Positions 1 to 7,959 of a stretch of DNA of 64,000 nt are shown here, piece by piece. Origin of the DNA: Akkermansiaceae bacterium UBA7331 (lineage in GTDB: Bacteria > Verrucomicrobiota > Verrucomicrobiia > Verrucomicrobiales > Akkermansiaceae). The stretch spans positions 89,623 to 153,622 of the forward strand of contig DKPP01000002.1 in NCBI GenBank assembly GCA_002471255.1, given 5' to 3'. The position numbers and the translations under genes were made by a program. Position 1 is the first letter of the stretch. Each line of letters starts with the position of its first letter. Below the pieces are notes generated by a model. The model was not told where the DNA came from and searched no databases. It saw nothing but the letters and a program-made list of their open reading frames with translations.

Positions 1-131
1 TCGCCGGCAGATAATGTTTCAGAAATAATGTCAACAGCACGTTGAACGATATCGAAAACTTCAGTCTGGGTGAAATCGGTTTCTGCGCTGATCTTATTGA
101 CGAGGTCTCTTTTTGTAAGTGTATTTGCCAT
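1..131 (-). CDS. HU/IHF-family DNA-binding protein (N-terminal part, cut by window edge)
   Basis: Reading leftward from an ATG at 131 gives 43 codons starting MANTLTKRDLVNKIS and continuing with TQTEVFDIVQ, the helical N-terminal half typical of bacterial HU/IHF nucleoid proteins. The DNA-binding beta arms lie beyond the left edge. Known role of the family: dimeric, sequence-tolerant DNA bending, affecting replication, recombination and transcription. It is divergent from rnhC, with about 150 bp of AT-rich DNA between. HU and IHF cannot be separated from this half. No clear Shine-Dalgarno is seen. Confidence 0.85.
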   Translation of the reverse strand, partial: MANTLTKRDLVNKISAETDFTQTEVFDIVQRAVDIISETLSAG

Positions 132-282
132 AATGAATCTTACTAAATGATATGAATGTGAGATTTGTATAGACTAGGAAACTCTCTTTGTCTCGTAAAA
201 AATTGAAATTTTTTGGCATCAAGTGATTTTTTTTGAAATTTGTCGTTTTTTGTTGATTTTTCTTGACCTATGAAGTTTTTAA

Positions 283-1272
283 GTGACATTTTTTCACGCA
301 GTGTCTCGAAATATAAAACGATCCAAAACATCATTATCCATCGAATTATCATCTGATGAAGTAAAAGCCTTACTTGAGCTTTTGCGATCACGTAATTTTG
401 AATCTAAATCGATTGATTATACTCAATTTGCTTATTCGGGTGAAAATGTACAGGTGTCTGTGTATGAGAAAAAAAACAGGCTTGTCGTACAAGGCAAGGG
501 AATGGATGATTTTATCGAGTTTTCACTTGAGCCGTATGTGACAGGGGTCTTGGAGCATACGTTGGTTGCTCATACGGAATCAGCCGCTAATTCATCCATG
601 GCTACTAGTGAGGAACAAACACCTCATTTTGGTGTAGATGAAAGTGGTAAAGGTGATTATTTCGGTCCTTTAGTGATTGCCGGTGTGTATGTAAATGCGG
701 AAATTGCCAAAAAATTACGTTCATTAGGAATATGCGACAGTAAATTGGTGAGTACTTCTTCTAAAATACGTTCCTTGGCTAAACAAATCAGAGCTGTGCA
801 CGGTATTCAATATCAAATCGTGAGTGTTGGCCCTGAGCGATATAATGAATTATACTACAAAATGAATAATTTAAATCGATTCTTAGCATGGGGCCACTCC
901 CGAGTAATAGAAGAATTGATTAAATTAGTCCCGGACTGTCCTAGGGCTTTGAGCGACCAATTTGCAAACCCTAAAGTATTGCAACAAGCTTTGGCTGTGA
1001 AAAATATACACATTCAGCTTGATCAACGAACAAAGGCTGAAAGTGATGTAGCCGTGGCAGCTGCCTCTATTTTAGCCAGAGAGCGTTTTGTTAATTGGAT
1101 GGATCAAGCAAGTGAAGCCGGAGGGATAACCTTACCTTTAGGTGCGTCAAATCGCGTTATTTCTGCCGCTAAGGAAATTATTGCGAAACATGGTGAGGAA
1201 ATGTTGCCAAAGGTAGCTAAAATGCACTTTAAAACGACCCAAACGGTTTTAGGACGTAAGAAAAAAGATTAA
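283..1272 (+). CDS. rnhC: Ribonuclease HIII
   Basis: Cleaves RNA in RNA-DNA hybrids in the cytoplasm, removing primers, R-loops and misplaced ribonucleotides. The roughly 90-residue N-terminal part fits the TBP-like substrate-binding domain that marks RNase HIII. The catalytic domain starts with DESGKGDYFGPLV, the HIII form of the active-site motif, followed by DSKLVS, LSDQF and AESDVAVAAASILARERF, which supply the acidic residues. At 329 residues it has about the family length. The start used is GTG; another GTG lies six codons downstream, so the exact start is uncertain. Its stop overlaps the stop of the convergent RlpA gene by 4 bp. Confidence 0.93.
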   Translation: MTFFHAVSRNIKRSKTSLSIELSSDEVKALLELLRSRNFESKSIDYTQFAYSGENVQVSVYEKKNRLVVQGKGMDDFIEFSLEPYVTGVLEHTLVAHTESAANSSMATSEEQTPHFGVDESGKGDYFGPLVIAGVYVNAEIAKKLRSLGICDSKLVSTSSKIRSLAKQIRAVHGIQYQIVSVGPERYNELYYKMNNLNRFLAWGHSRVIEELIKLVPDCPRALSDQFANPKVLQQALAVKNIHIQLDQRTKAESDVAVAAASILARERFVNWMDQASEAGGITLPLGASNRVISAAKEIIAKHGEEMLPKVAKMHFKTTQTVLGRKKKD

Positions 1273-1790
1273 TTAGAGCAGAGGGTTGCTCGTGGCGGTG
1301 CATACCTCTTCCATTTACCATCGCCAACGGAGACTACTTCAATGTAGACTTTGGATAGACCATGATGTTTTATGCCTAGTCGATCTGCGGTTTCTTCACT
1401 TAAATCAATAAGCCTATTTTTTACAAATGGGCCTCTGTCGTTGACGCGAACTAAGATGTTTTTACCTGTTTTTAATGAAGTAACACGTACTTCGCAAGGC
1501 AAAGGTAGCGTCTTATGAGCTGCATGAACATGCCATGATCTTACATTTTCTCCCAATGCCGTTTCACCGCTCCATAAGCCCCACATTGCCGTTTCATTGT
1601 AATGGGATGCAATGCCTGTGCATGAATAAGTAAGGGCCTCTTCAACACTCATTGGGCAATATCTATAACCCCCAACCGTATAAGGTTGATTTTTATAGCC
1701 TCGATAATCTTTTGATTTTGGGGAACTAGAGCAACTGGTAAGAAATTGTCCTCCTAATATCGTTAAAAGTGTCACATACACGAGTTTCAT
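1269..1790 (-). CDS. RlpA-like double-psi beta-barrel lipoprotein
   Basis: The N-terminus (MKLVYVTLLTILGG then FLTSC) is a lipoprotein signal with the acylated Cys at about residue 20. The rest is an RlpA/3D-type double-psi beta-barrel: TGIASHYNE, the GE..R...AAHKTLPLPC segment, VRVNDRGPFVKNRLIDLS and a final KVYIEVVS strand. Family members act on peptidoglycan as lytic transglycosylases or bind denuded glycan at septa; the VNDRGPF Asp corresponds to the usual catalytic region. No SPOR domain is present, so it is the short form. Whether it is enzymatically active is not decided by sequence. It converges on rnhC with a 4-bp overlap. Confidence 0.88.
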   Translation of the reverse strand: MKLVYVTLLTILGGQFLTSCSSSPKSKDYRGYKNQPYTVGGYRYCPMSVEEALTYSCTGIASHYNETAMWGLWSGETALGENVRSWHVHAAHKTLPLPCEVRVTSLKTGKNILVRVNDRGPFVKNRLIDLSEETADRLGIKHHGLSKVYIEVVSVGDGKWKRYAPPRATLCSN

Positions 1791-1996
1791 GCTTCGAGTT
1801 AGAGTAAAGGGAGCTTAATAATTGTTCAATTCGATTGATGATTTATCATTTGAAATAGGCTTGATGGGCCAATGATTTGTCATATTTCATAAAATGAATG
1901 GCATTTTATTGTCGAAAAGGCAAGCAGCCTTGATGCTCGGTTGGCGTTTTGATACCTTAACGTGTGACGGGCTGTTTAGCACGAATGTCATTTTTT

Positions 1997-2887
1997 ATGA
2001 AATTTAGACACCTTACTTTAGACGATCGAGAAGCAATTGCTCGTATTGTTTCTGCCAGTGGCTATGAGGGAGAGGATTATGTTTTTTCCTGTATGTTTTT
2101 GTTATCCGAGGTAGAGGAACACTATGTGATGACCTTATATGATCATTTGGCTATTGTGAAATTTAAGTTTGAAAATTGTACCCAATATTTGCCAATCTGC
2201 CGTCCTGAAGATGCCTGCCAAGTGATTTCATTGATACGAGAGGATTGTCAAGAATCCGGGCACCCTCTAATGATCACCTACATTGAAGAACGCTTAGCTC
2301 AAGCGATTGAGAAAGCCTATCCGCAACAATTTACCATACGACCCATGGGACGTTATGATGATTATATATATGCCATTAAAGATATGGCTGAAATGTATGG
2401 AACATCTAATCGTTTTAAAAGGCAGTGGGTTAATAGATTTGAAAAGACTTATTCAGATTATCGATTGGATTCCGTTACGACGGAAAATCTTCATTTGTGC
2501 TCAACTGTATTAGATCGTTGGATTGAAATGAAAAAACAACATGCTCGTTTTTTGGATGATCTCGATTTGAATCTTTGTAGAAAGGCAATTGAACAATTTT
2601 CAACTCTTCAGTTGTCAGGGAAATTATTGATGGTCGGTAATGAGCCGGTTTCCTTTATGATATATGATTATATTCGCCCGAATATGGTCGTTGGTTTGTT
2701 TGAGAAGACTGATTATACGTTTTTGGGCGCGGCGCGCATGTTGGAGCATTCTTGTGCGATTGAATGGGCAAAAGAGGGTGTGGAGTGGTTTAATTATGGA
2801 GATGATAATTTTAGTGAGGCTCTTAAACAGACGAAAAAGAATTTGCACCCAAGCCGTATGATTGTAAAATTTGAAGTGGTAGAGTAA
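1997..2887 (+). CDS. DUF2156 protein (phosphatidylglycerol lysyltransferase C-terminal-like)
   Basis: About 296 residues from MKFRHLTLDDREAIARI. The pattern, with DYVFSCMFLL early, HARFLDDLDLNLC in the middle and EWAKEGVEWFNYGDDN near the end, matches DUF2156 proteins, a tandem GNAT-like fold related to the C-terminal domain of MprF-type aminoacyl-lipid synthases. Catalytic role is unknown for stand-alone members. I chose ATG 1997 because the longer reading from GTG 1964 or ATG 1985 adds residues with no family look; no strong Shine-Dalgarno helps. The stop lies 7 bp before a second acetyltransferase-fold gene, a pairing that also occurs in Bacteroidetes. Confidence 0.75.
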   Translation: MKFRHLTLDDREAIARIVSASGYEGEDYVFSCMFLLSEVEEHYVMTLYDHLAIVKFKFENCTQYLPICRPEDACQVISLIREDCQESGHPLMITYIEERLAQAIEKAYPQQFTIRPMGRYDDYIYAIKDMAEMYGTSNRFKRQWVNRFEKTYSDYRLDSVTTENLHLCSTVLDRWIEMKKQHARFLDDLDLNLCRKAIEQFSTLQLSGKLLMVGNEPVSFMIYDYIRPNMVVGLFEKTDYTFLGAARMLEHSCAIEWAKEGVEWFNYGDDNFSEALKQTKKNLHPSRMIVKFEVVE

Positions 2888-2894
2888 TTTTATT

Positions 2895-3848
2895 ATGTCT
2901 GATGTTTGGCAAAATCGACAAGTAGCGGGATTATGGGAAAGTGCTTTTGGTGTAAGCTACGAGTATGTAAAAGAACAATTATCTCGCGTACCCGATGAGT
3001 TTGTGACTCTTTCCTTTGATCGGGATATATTGGACGCCATGGTTTATAGCTTTCCTTGCCAATGGGGTATCAAGGGTGAAAAGATTAAATCTGTTTATAC
3101 TTTCGGTTTTGCTGCACGAGTGGACGTTCGGGGAAAAGGAGTAGCATTGAAAACTCTCAGTAAACATTTTGATATACTACGAAAGCACCAAGTAGGCTTG
3201 TCGTTTTTACAAGCCGAATATCCTGGTCTTGTCGCCTATTATCAAGAAAAAGCTCAATATAGTTTTACAGAAAAAATATCAGTCCGAAATTATCAATACT
3301 GTGCATCATCAAACTCGCCATCCATTAATAAGCTAACACCAAGCCAAGCTTATGAAGCTGCCTTTTCATTACTAAAAAGGCGCGATCAATGCATCCTCCC
3401 TGATCGTGAATCTTTTGAAAACGCCGGTATGTATACCGAGTTTATTGGGGTATCAGCTCCTGATGGTTCGATGTCCGGAGTATTAGGATTAGATCGTAAG
3501 ACAAAAGATATTTTTATTCTATCAGCAAGCGATAAATATTCAGAATCAATCCTTGCTCATTATTATATGGGAATGGCTAACATTCAGGAATGTGAGATAG
3601 AGCGACCCGATGAAAATGGCTCGCAGCTGAGAAGAGGATGTTGTCGAGTGATCAATCCTAGCTTTTTAAATGAACATGCTCATCTTTTAAGTGGTTTTTA
3701 TCCTTCGTTTAATTTGAGTGATCAATTGATTTCGGATAATAACCGTATGATAGGTAAGAGTGTTAATACGACTATCCCGCGAGTATCAATAAACGAGCTG
3801 ACCCGACATATTGTCTCATATTTGGAAATGCCTTTAGCCTATTATTGA
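2895..3848 (+). CDS. GNAT-family acetyltransferase
   Basis: 317 residues. The acetyl-CoA binding signature of GNAT enzymes is seen as TFGFAARVDVRGKGVALKTLSKH around residues 70-95, followed by LQAEYPGLVAYYQEKAQYSF, which looks like the usual helix-strand-helix end of the fold. The second half (from about residue 150) is a separate, less conserved region. It directly follows the DUF2156 gene with a 7-bp gap, so the two are probably co-transcribed and may modify the same substrate, which is unknown. Confidence 0.72.
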   Translation: MSDVWQNRQVAGLWESAFGVSYEYVKEQLSRVPDEFVTLSFDRDILDAMVYSFPCQWGIKGEKIKSVYTFGFAARVDVRGKGVALKTLSKHFDILRKHQVGLSFLQAEYPGLVAYYQEKAQYSFTEKISVRNYQYCASSNSPSINKLTPSQAYEAAFSLLKRRDQCILPDRESFENAGMYTEFIGVSAPDGSMSGVLGLDRKTKDIFILSASDKYSESILAHYYMGMANIQECEIERPDENGSQLRRGCCRVINPSFLNEHAHLLSGFYPSFNLSDQLISDNNRMIGKSVNTTIPRVSINELTRHIVSYLEMPLAYY

Positions 3849-3917
3849 TATCACCGGATCTTCAAAACTCCTTGAAAAAATTTGATATTCTCCGATTGAT
3901 ATATTATCTATACCTTT

Positions 3918-4124
3918 ATGAAACCCATCCCTTGGATCTCAGCTATACTCATTATGGTTGGATGGCTCATCTATTTGGGAATCGAGGTAAACCCTTTTGT
4001 AAGTTGGGAGAACTTCTTTCTATTTCTTCTTCCCACCGGTGCTTTCCTTTTGGTATCTATCTATTTAAGTATTATGGAGTTAATAAAAATAATACGTCAC
4101 AACAAGAAGGGTTCTCCGATATAA
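3918..4124 (+). CDS. Small two-helix membrane protein
   Basis: 68 residues starting MKPIPWISAILIMVGWLIYL. There are two hydrophobic stretches (about residues 6-22 and 30-54) separated by a short loop, and a basic tail (IIRHNKKGSPI). I do not recognise a family. The reading in the overlapping frame (3845-4135) has no such structure and is the less likely gene. It lies between the GNAT gene and a decayed transposase, so it could also be a remnant. Confidence 0.5.
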   Translation: MKPIPWISAILIMVGWLIYLGIEVNPFVSWENFFLFLLPTGAFLLVSIYLSIMELIKIIRHNKKGSPI

Positions 4125-4131
4125 TCGGTGG

Positions 4132-5447
4132 ATGAAGCCCAAAGCTAACGATTTATTTTCCAAGCCAGATTCAAAAAATCATGCAAGCCCTATAAATAAG
4201 TTGAGCATGGAGGAACGTATTCCTACCATGCCCATAATGTTTAATCGAATCTTTAGAATAAACAAATCCACCCTCACTTCTCAAGGCAAATGTTGGCATG
4301 TTGACCATTTTCCTATAAAAACTTCATGCTGTCCTCAATGTAAGCATGATGGAGTTAAGTTTTATGACCATTATTTCAGAAAGGCTCTATATCATTCCGG
4401 CGGGCAAACTCGCTTGCTAAAAATTAAATCTAAACGATATAGGTGTTTGAAATGCAATTATTTGTTCCGACAACCTATTGAAGGATTATAAGGTAAAAAA
4501 CGAAGTTGTCAAAGATGGAGAAGCTTGATTGCGAGACAAGTTTCATTAGGTGTTTCCCATAAGGATGCAGCAAAGTTATTTTCTTGCTCGGAGTTCTTTG
4601 TGCAGAGTACTCTTAAGGAATGGTGCTCCAAAAGATGTCGAGAGATTTTAAGTTACGATGCCCCATTGATGATTGGTATTGATGAGCATAGCATTCATAA
4701 GGGACGTAAGTTTGCTACAAGCATTGTCGATATGGGTAATCATCGCGTTTATGATGTTATTGAAGTAGTAGTGCTAATAAAATTGAATCATTTTTAATGC
4801 GTTATAAGGGGAGAGATAAGGTGAAGGTTGTTTGTATGGATTTGAGCTCTCCTTATCGAGCCATGGTGCGAAGGTGTTTTCCCAATGCTAAGATTTTGGC
4901 TGACAGATTCCACGTTATCAAGATGATCAATCATCATTTCATGGAGTTTGCCAAGAAAGTGGCTGAACAAATTAAATGGAAACGTCCCTTTCTTTATGCT
5001 CTGCGAAAAAAGAGATCAAACTTAGGTAAACATGATCACCAAAACTTACAAGCTCTCTTTGCCAAGCATGAAGTTTTGCATGTTTGTTGGCAATTTAAGG
5101 AAGATTTAAACGGCTTATTAAGGATTAAAAAACAAAATGTTAGAGAATGTAAACGTAATATCACGAAATTAAAAGCCATGTTAGAGCAATTAAAACATGA
5201 AGCACCCGAAGAATTGAAAAAGATAGGGCAAACAATTAGTAATTGGTTTGCACCGATCATAAGAATGTGGCGTTTTACAAAAAACAATGGAATTACGGAA
5301 GGATTTCATCGGAAAATGAAATTAATTCAGCGAAGAGCACATGGGTATAGGAACTTTGAAAATTACAAACTAAGAGTCCTAATTGAATGTGCCGGAATTG
5401 ATTGGACTAAGGAGAAAAATTTGCGTTCCCACCGATTAGCGTGTTGA
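4132..5447 (+). pseudogene. ISL3-family transposase, broken by a stop codon and a frameshift
   Basis: The N-terminal piece carries the zinc-finger pattern CCPQC...RCLKCNYLF (zf-ISL3). The middle has the catalytic-domain start DAPLMIGIDEHSIHKGRKFAT, and the last piece continues with VVCMDLSSPYRAMVRRCFPNA, ADRFHVIKM and the closing NNGITEGFHRKMKLIQRRAHGYRNFENYKLRV, all typical of ISL3 DDE transposases. Two lesions are visible: an in-frame TAA at 4489-4491, and one missing base near 4764 (restoring one G turns GAA GTA GTA GTG into GAA GGT AGT AGT GCT and joins the two halves). A possible right terminal repeat ends near 5473 (GTTGACCCAAATATG...GGCAGAGCC); no matching left end was found, so the element is probably immobile. 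Confidence 0.88.
4205..4231 (+). repeat. Hairpin inside the start region of the ISL3 transposase
   Basis: GCATGGAGGAA - CGTA - TTCCTACCATGC forms an 11-bp stem with one bulged A. It lies just before the conserved part of the transposase reading frame (MFNRIFRINKST). Confidence 0.55.
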
Positions 5448-5482
5448 CCCAAATATGCTAGAGTGGCAGAGCCAAGCAAAAT

Positions 5483-5519
5483 AAAACGAGCGGGCTACTT
5501 TTGTAACTCGCTCGTTTTT
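5483..5519. terminator. Bidirectional hairpin terminator between transposase and tRNA-Arg
   Basis: AAAACGAGCG pairs with CGCTCGTTTT around a 16-base loop. T-rich tails lie on both strands, so it can end the leftward tRNA transcript and the rightward IS transcript. Confidence 0.75.
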
Positions 5520-5531
5520 AATTTAATAAAG

Positions 5532-5608
<77 letters not shown>

Positions 5609-5934
5609 ATTTGAATGCGAAAGGAAAATACCTAAAAAAATTGTCGATGACAAGACAATTCTATTTCATAGAGTGATTCGCATTGCATCAAAATAAATGT
5701 TACCCAATAATGGTATTAGAGAATTTATTGATTTTTAGATATTTTCTGCTCTATCAAAAAAATGGCACTCATATTTTGCAGTCCATTAAATATGAGCAGA
5801 CAATCAACACAATCAATACTGTATTAGAACAAATTTGGTATCATCTATGTTAAAAGGAAGTAAGCAATCGATATCCTACTAACTTCAAAACACTATTTAA
5901 TATCAGCTAGAATATCGTTGATTTTATAAATGAT
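5609..5934. other. Gene-free AT-rich stretch between tRNA-Arg and the terminator of the secreted-protein gene
   Basis: No reading frame of convincing quality on either strand. It holds one weak inverted repeat (CTCATATTT 5768-5776 with AAATATGAG 5788-5796). The tRNA promoter should lie just above 5608, but no clear -10/-35 pair was identified. Confidence 0.5.
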
Positions 5935-5960
5935 AAAACCTCGCGTTTTAGCGAGGTTTT
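5935..5960 (-). terminator. Terminator of the secreted 244-residue protein gene
   Basis: GC-rich hairpin AAAACCTCGC - GTTTTA - GCGAGGTTTT 24 bp past the stop. On the minus strand it ends in a short U run. Confidence 0.8.
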
Positions 5961-5983
5961 GAAAAAAATGACAACTATTAAAA

Positions 5984-6718
5984 TTATTTAACCGATTGCT
6001 GACCTCCCGCTGGGGAAACAGCTTCCGGTGAAGTTGGCGGGCTTAAAGGAACGCGTGAAATGAAGCTTTCAGCAAATCCTGTAGGCATTGAGCGTGTAAT
6101 AATACGAGGTGTATCCGAAGAAGGATCTGAAGTTGTAGTATTGTCAGAAACTACAACAGGAGTTAAAGGATTGTCGGGAGCAATACTCGCTAAAGTCACT
6201 GCTAGTGTGTCAAAATCAAGAGGTAATCCCACACAAGTATTGATTTGTTTTAATTGCTCAATAATCGCCGGTACTGAAGCAAATGGAGTAGGGTGTGAAA
6301 TTACTGTCGTTTTTGCTAACGCTTTAGCTCTTTCAGCATCTACAGGGGTTCCGTAGCTCATGATTGCAGCGTTTAATGCATCAGGTGCATAGTTAGGAAA
6401 GCTTTTTACAACGTCTCTGAGGTATTGGTGAATTACTTGCTCAGGTACTTTGTCTTGATGAGCTTCTGTTAAAATGGTTGTGAAATCTGTAAAGTTGATT
6501 GTTGTTTTACCTTTGTTGTCGGTAATGAATTTATCTACTAATTCACGATATTTAGCTGCTGATTTAAGCTCTGCAGGGGTAAGGGCGCGCTGAGTTACTA
6601 CAGTTTTCGTAGTAGGCTCTTGTTCCGTGTTATCTTTTTTGTCTTGAGCTGATGCGCTTAGAACGACGCTAGCTAAGCAAAAAGTGCTCATAGCAATGGA
6701 AGTAAATGATTTTTTCAT
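5984..6718 (-). CDS. Secreted protein of unknown function
   Basis: 244 residues with a clear signal peptide (MKKSFTSIAMSTFCLASVVLSASAQD, cleavage probably after ASA). The mature part is mostly helical up to about residue 180, then becomes Thr/Ser/Pro-rich (SDNTTTSDPSSDTP, VPLSPPTSPEAVSPAGG). No catalytic motif is seen and no family is recognised. It is a single-gene unit with its own downstream hairpin, divergent from the barrel protein gene at 6896. Confidence 0.75.
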   Translation of the reverse strand: MKKSFTSIAMSTFCLASVVLSASAQDKKDNTEQEPTTKTVVTQRALTPAELKSAAKYRELVDKFITDNKGKTTINFTDFTTILTEAHQDKVPEQVIHQYLRDVVKSFPNYAPDALNAAIMSYGTPVDAERAKALAKTTVISHPTPFASVPAIIEQLKQINTCVGLPLDFDTLAVTLASIAPDNPLTPVVVSDNTTTSDPSSDTPRIITRSMPTGFAESFISRVPLSPPTSPEAVSPAGGQQSVK

Positions 6719-6895
6719 AACGGTTAGAGGCTATAATTTATTGCAGCTTATGAATACTTCGCCATGCTATCTGCTAGTATGCTGGAAATCAAGAAATAAT
6801 TGTTTAAATAGTTTTTTTGTCAGATATATGACGTGAAAAATAGATGATTGCAAATTTTGATTGAGGGATGGCGATTCTTTGATAATGTCGCATGC

Positions 6896-7885
6896 ATGAA
6901 ATTGAGATCATTGATTTGTCAAATGACCGCTATGTTCATCAGTGGGAGTGCTTTAGCTGATTATGTAGCATATCCTGATCAATCGGATTCTTTGACTGAT
7001 GCTTCGTATGCTGATTCAGGCTATGATGCCAGCCTATCTGCTTCGGATTATCATGGGCCTTATTTATCTAGTAGTCAAAATCCGAAAAGTTATATTCCTT
7101 CTCAGCTGCAAATGGAATATCTCGGACATATGGGGTATAAAGGTGGCCGAGGTAGTGCCAAATTGACCTCGATGGGAGTACAGTTTAATTTATTTGGGCA
7201 TAAAGGTAATAAATTTGCCATGCACAGTGATGTAGGTTTTCGTATGGCGTGGTTTGATTCAACCGGAGATGGATGGATGGATGAGAATCGCTTTTACACT
7301 GTAGTTTTAAGAATGAATGGTGAGTATTCTCTTACTCAAAAGACTTCTTTAGTCATGGGATTTAATCCTCAAATATCTACTGATGGTGACACATGGACCG
7401 GTAAAGCCATTTATTTTGGTGGGTTTTTAGGATTTAAGAGCGAATGGAGTTCAAATTTGAAGTATGGTTTTGGTTTGAGCTACTCGCCTCAATTCGGTTC
7501 TTCTCCTTGGTTGCCATTTATTAGTTTAAGTTGGCAGATGAATAATAAGTGGAGATTGGAAATGGAAGGTACGCGTTTAGCTATGTTGCAAAAGGTATCT
7601 GATGGATTTACTTGGGGACCTTTTGTTGGGATTGTCACAGGTGCTTGGTCTGTAAAACATGATCGTAGTACACGACAATTTCAGTGGACATCCGGTGTTG
7701 CAGGTATTTCCTCATCGATAGGTTTAGGTAAATGGGGTACATGGAGACCTCGTTTGACATCAGACCTTGGTTTCAGCTTTAGCAACGTAGGGAAGATTAA
7801 TACTTCTACAGGCCGTCACGAGATCTATAAGCGCAATTATGATTCAGGTTTTTATATGCGTTTAGGTTTGCAATTCGGATTCTAA
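6896..7885 (+). CDS. Probable outer-membrane beta-barrel protein (DUF6268-like)
   Basis: From ATG 6896 the protein starts MKLRSLICQMTAMFISGSALA, a signal peptide. An in-frame TTG at 6848 would add 16 unlikely residues. The remaining ~310 residues alternate polar and aromatic/hydrophobic positions with many Gly and Trp (FNLFGHKGNKFAMHSDVGFRM, YGFGLSYSPQFGSSPWLPFISLSWQ) and end with RLGLQFGF, a C-terminal aromatic strand typical of outer-membrane barrels. DUF6268 is my best family guess from memory; ligand and role are unknown. Confidence 0.7.
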   Translation: MKLRSLICQMTAMFISGSALADYVAYPDQSDSLTDASYADSGYDASLSASDYHGPYLSSSQNPKSYIPSQLQMEYLGHMGYKGGRGSAKLTSMGVQFNLFGHKGNKFAMHSDVGFRMAWFDSTGDGWMDENRFYTVVLRMNGEYSLTQKTSLVMGFNPQISTDGDTWTGKAIYFGGFLGFKSEWSSNLKYGFGLSYSPQFGSSPWLPFISLSWQMNNKWRLEMEGTRLAMLQKVSDGFTWGPFVGIVTGAWSVKHDRSTRQFQWTSGVAGISSSIGLGKWGTWRPRLTSDLGFSFSNVGKINTSTGRHEIYKRNYDSGFYMRLGLQFGF

Positions 7886-7899
7886 TAATTCGTTTATGA

Positions 7900-7943
7900 A
7901 ATAACCCTCTATTTCCGTTCGGTGAATAGAGGGTTATTTTTTT
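7900..7943. terminator. Terminator between the barrel protein and the GH20 gene
   Basis: AATAACCCTCTATT pairs with AATAGAGGGTTATT and is followed on the plus strand by a long T run. The two flanking genes converge here, so it may serve both. Confidence 0.85.
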
Positions 7944-7959
7944 CATATACTGTGCGAAA

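Noticed and set aside
1861..1996. GTG 1964 and ATG 1985 as starts of the DUF2156 gene
   Set aside because: They add residues with no family similarity; ATG 1997 gives the usual short start. No Shine-Dalgarno decides the matter.
3845..4135. 96-codon frame starting MISPDLQNSLKKF
   Set aside because: It overlaps the more convincing two-helix membrane protein in another frame and has no recognisable features.
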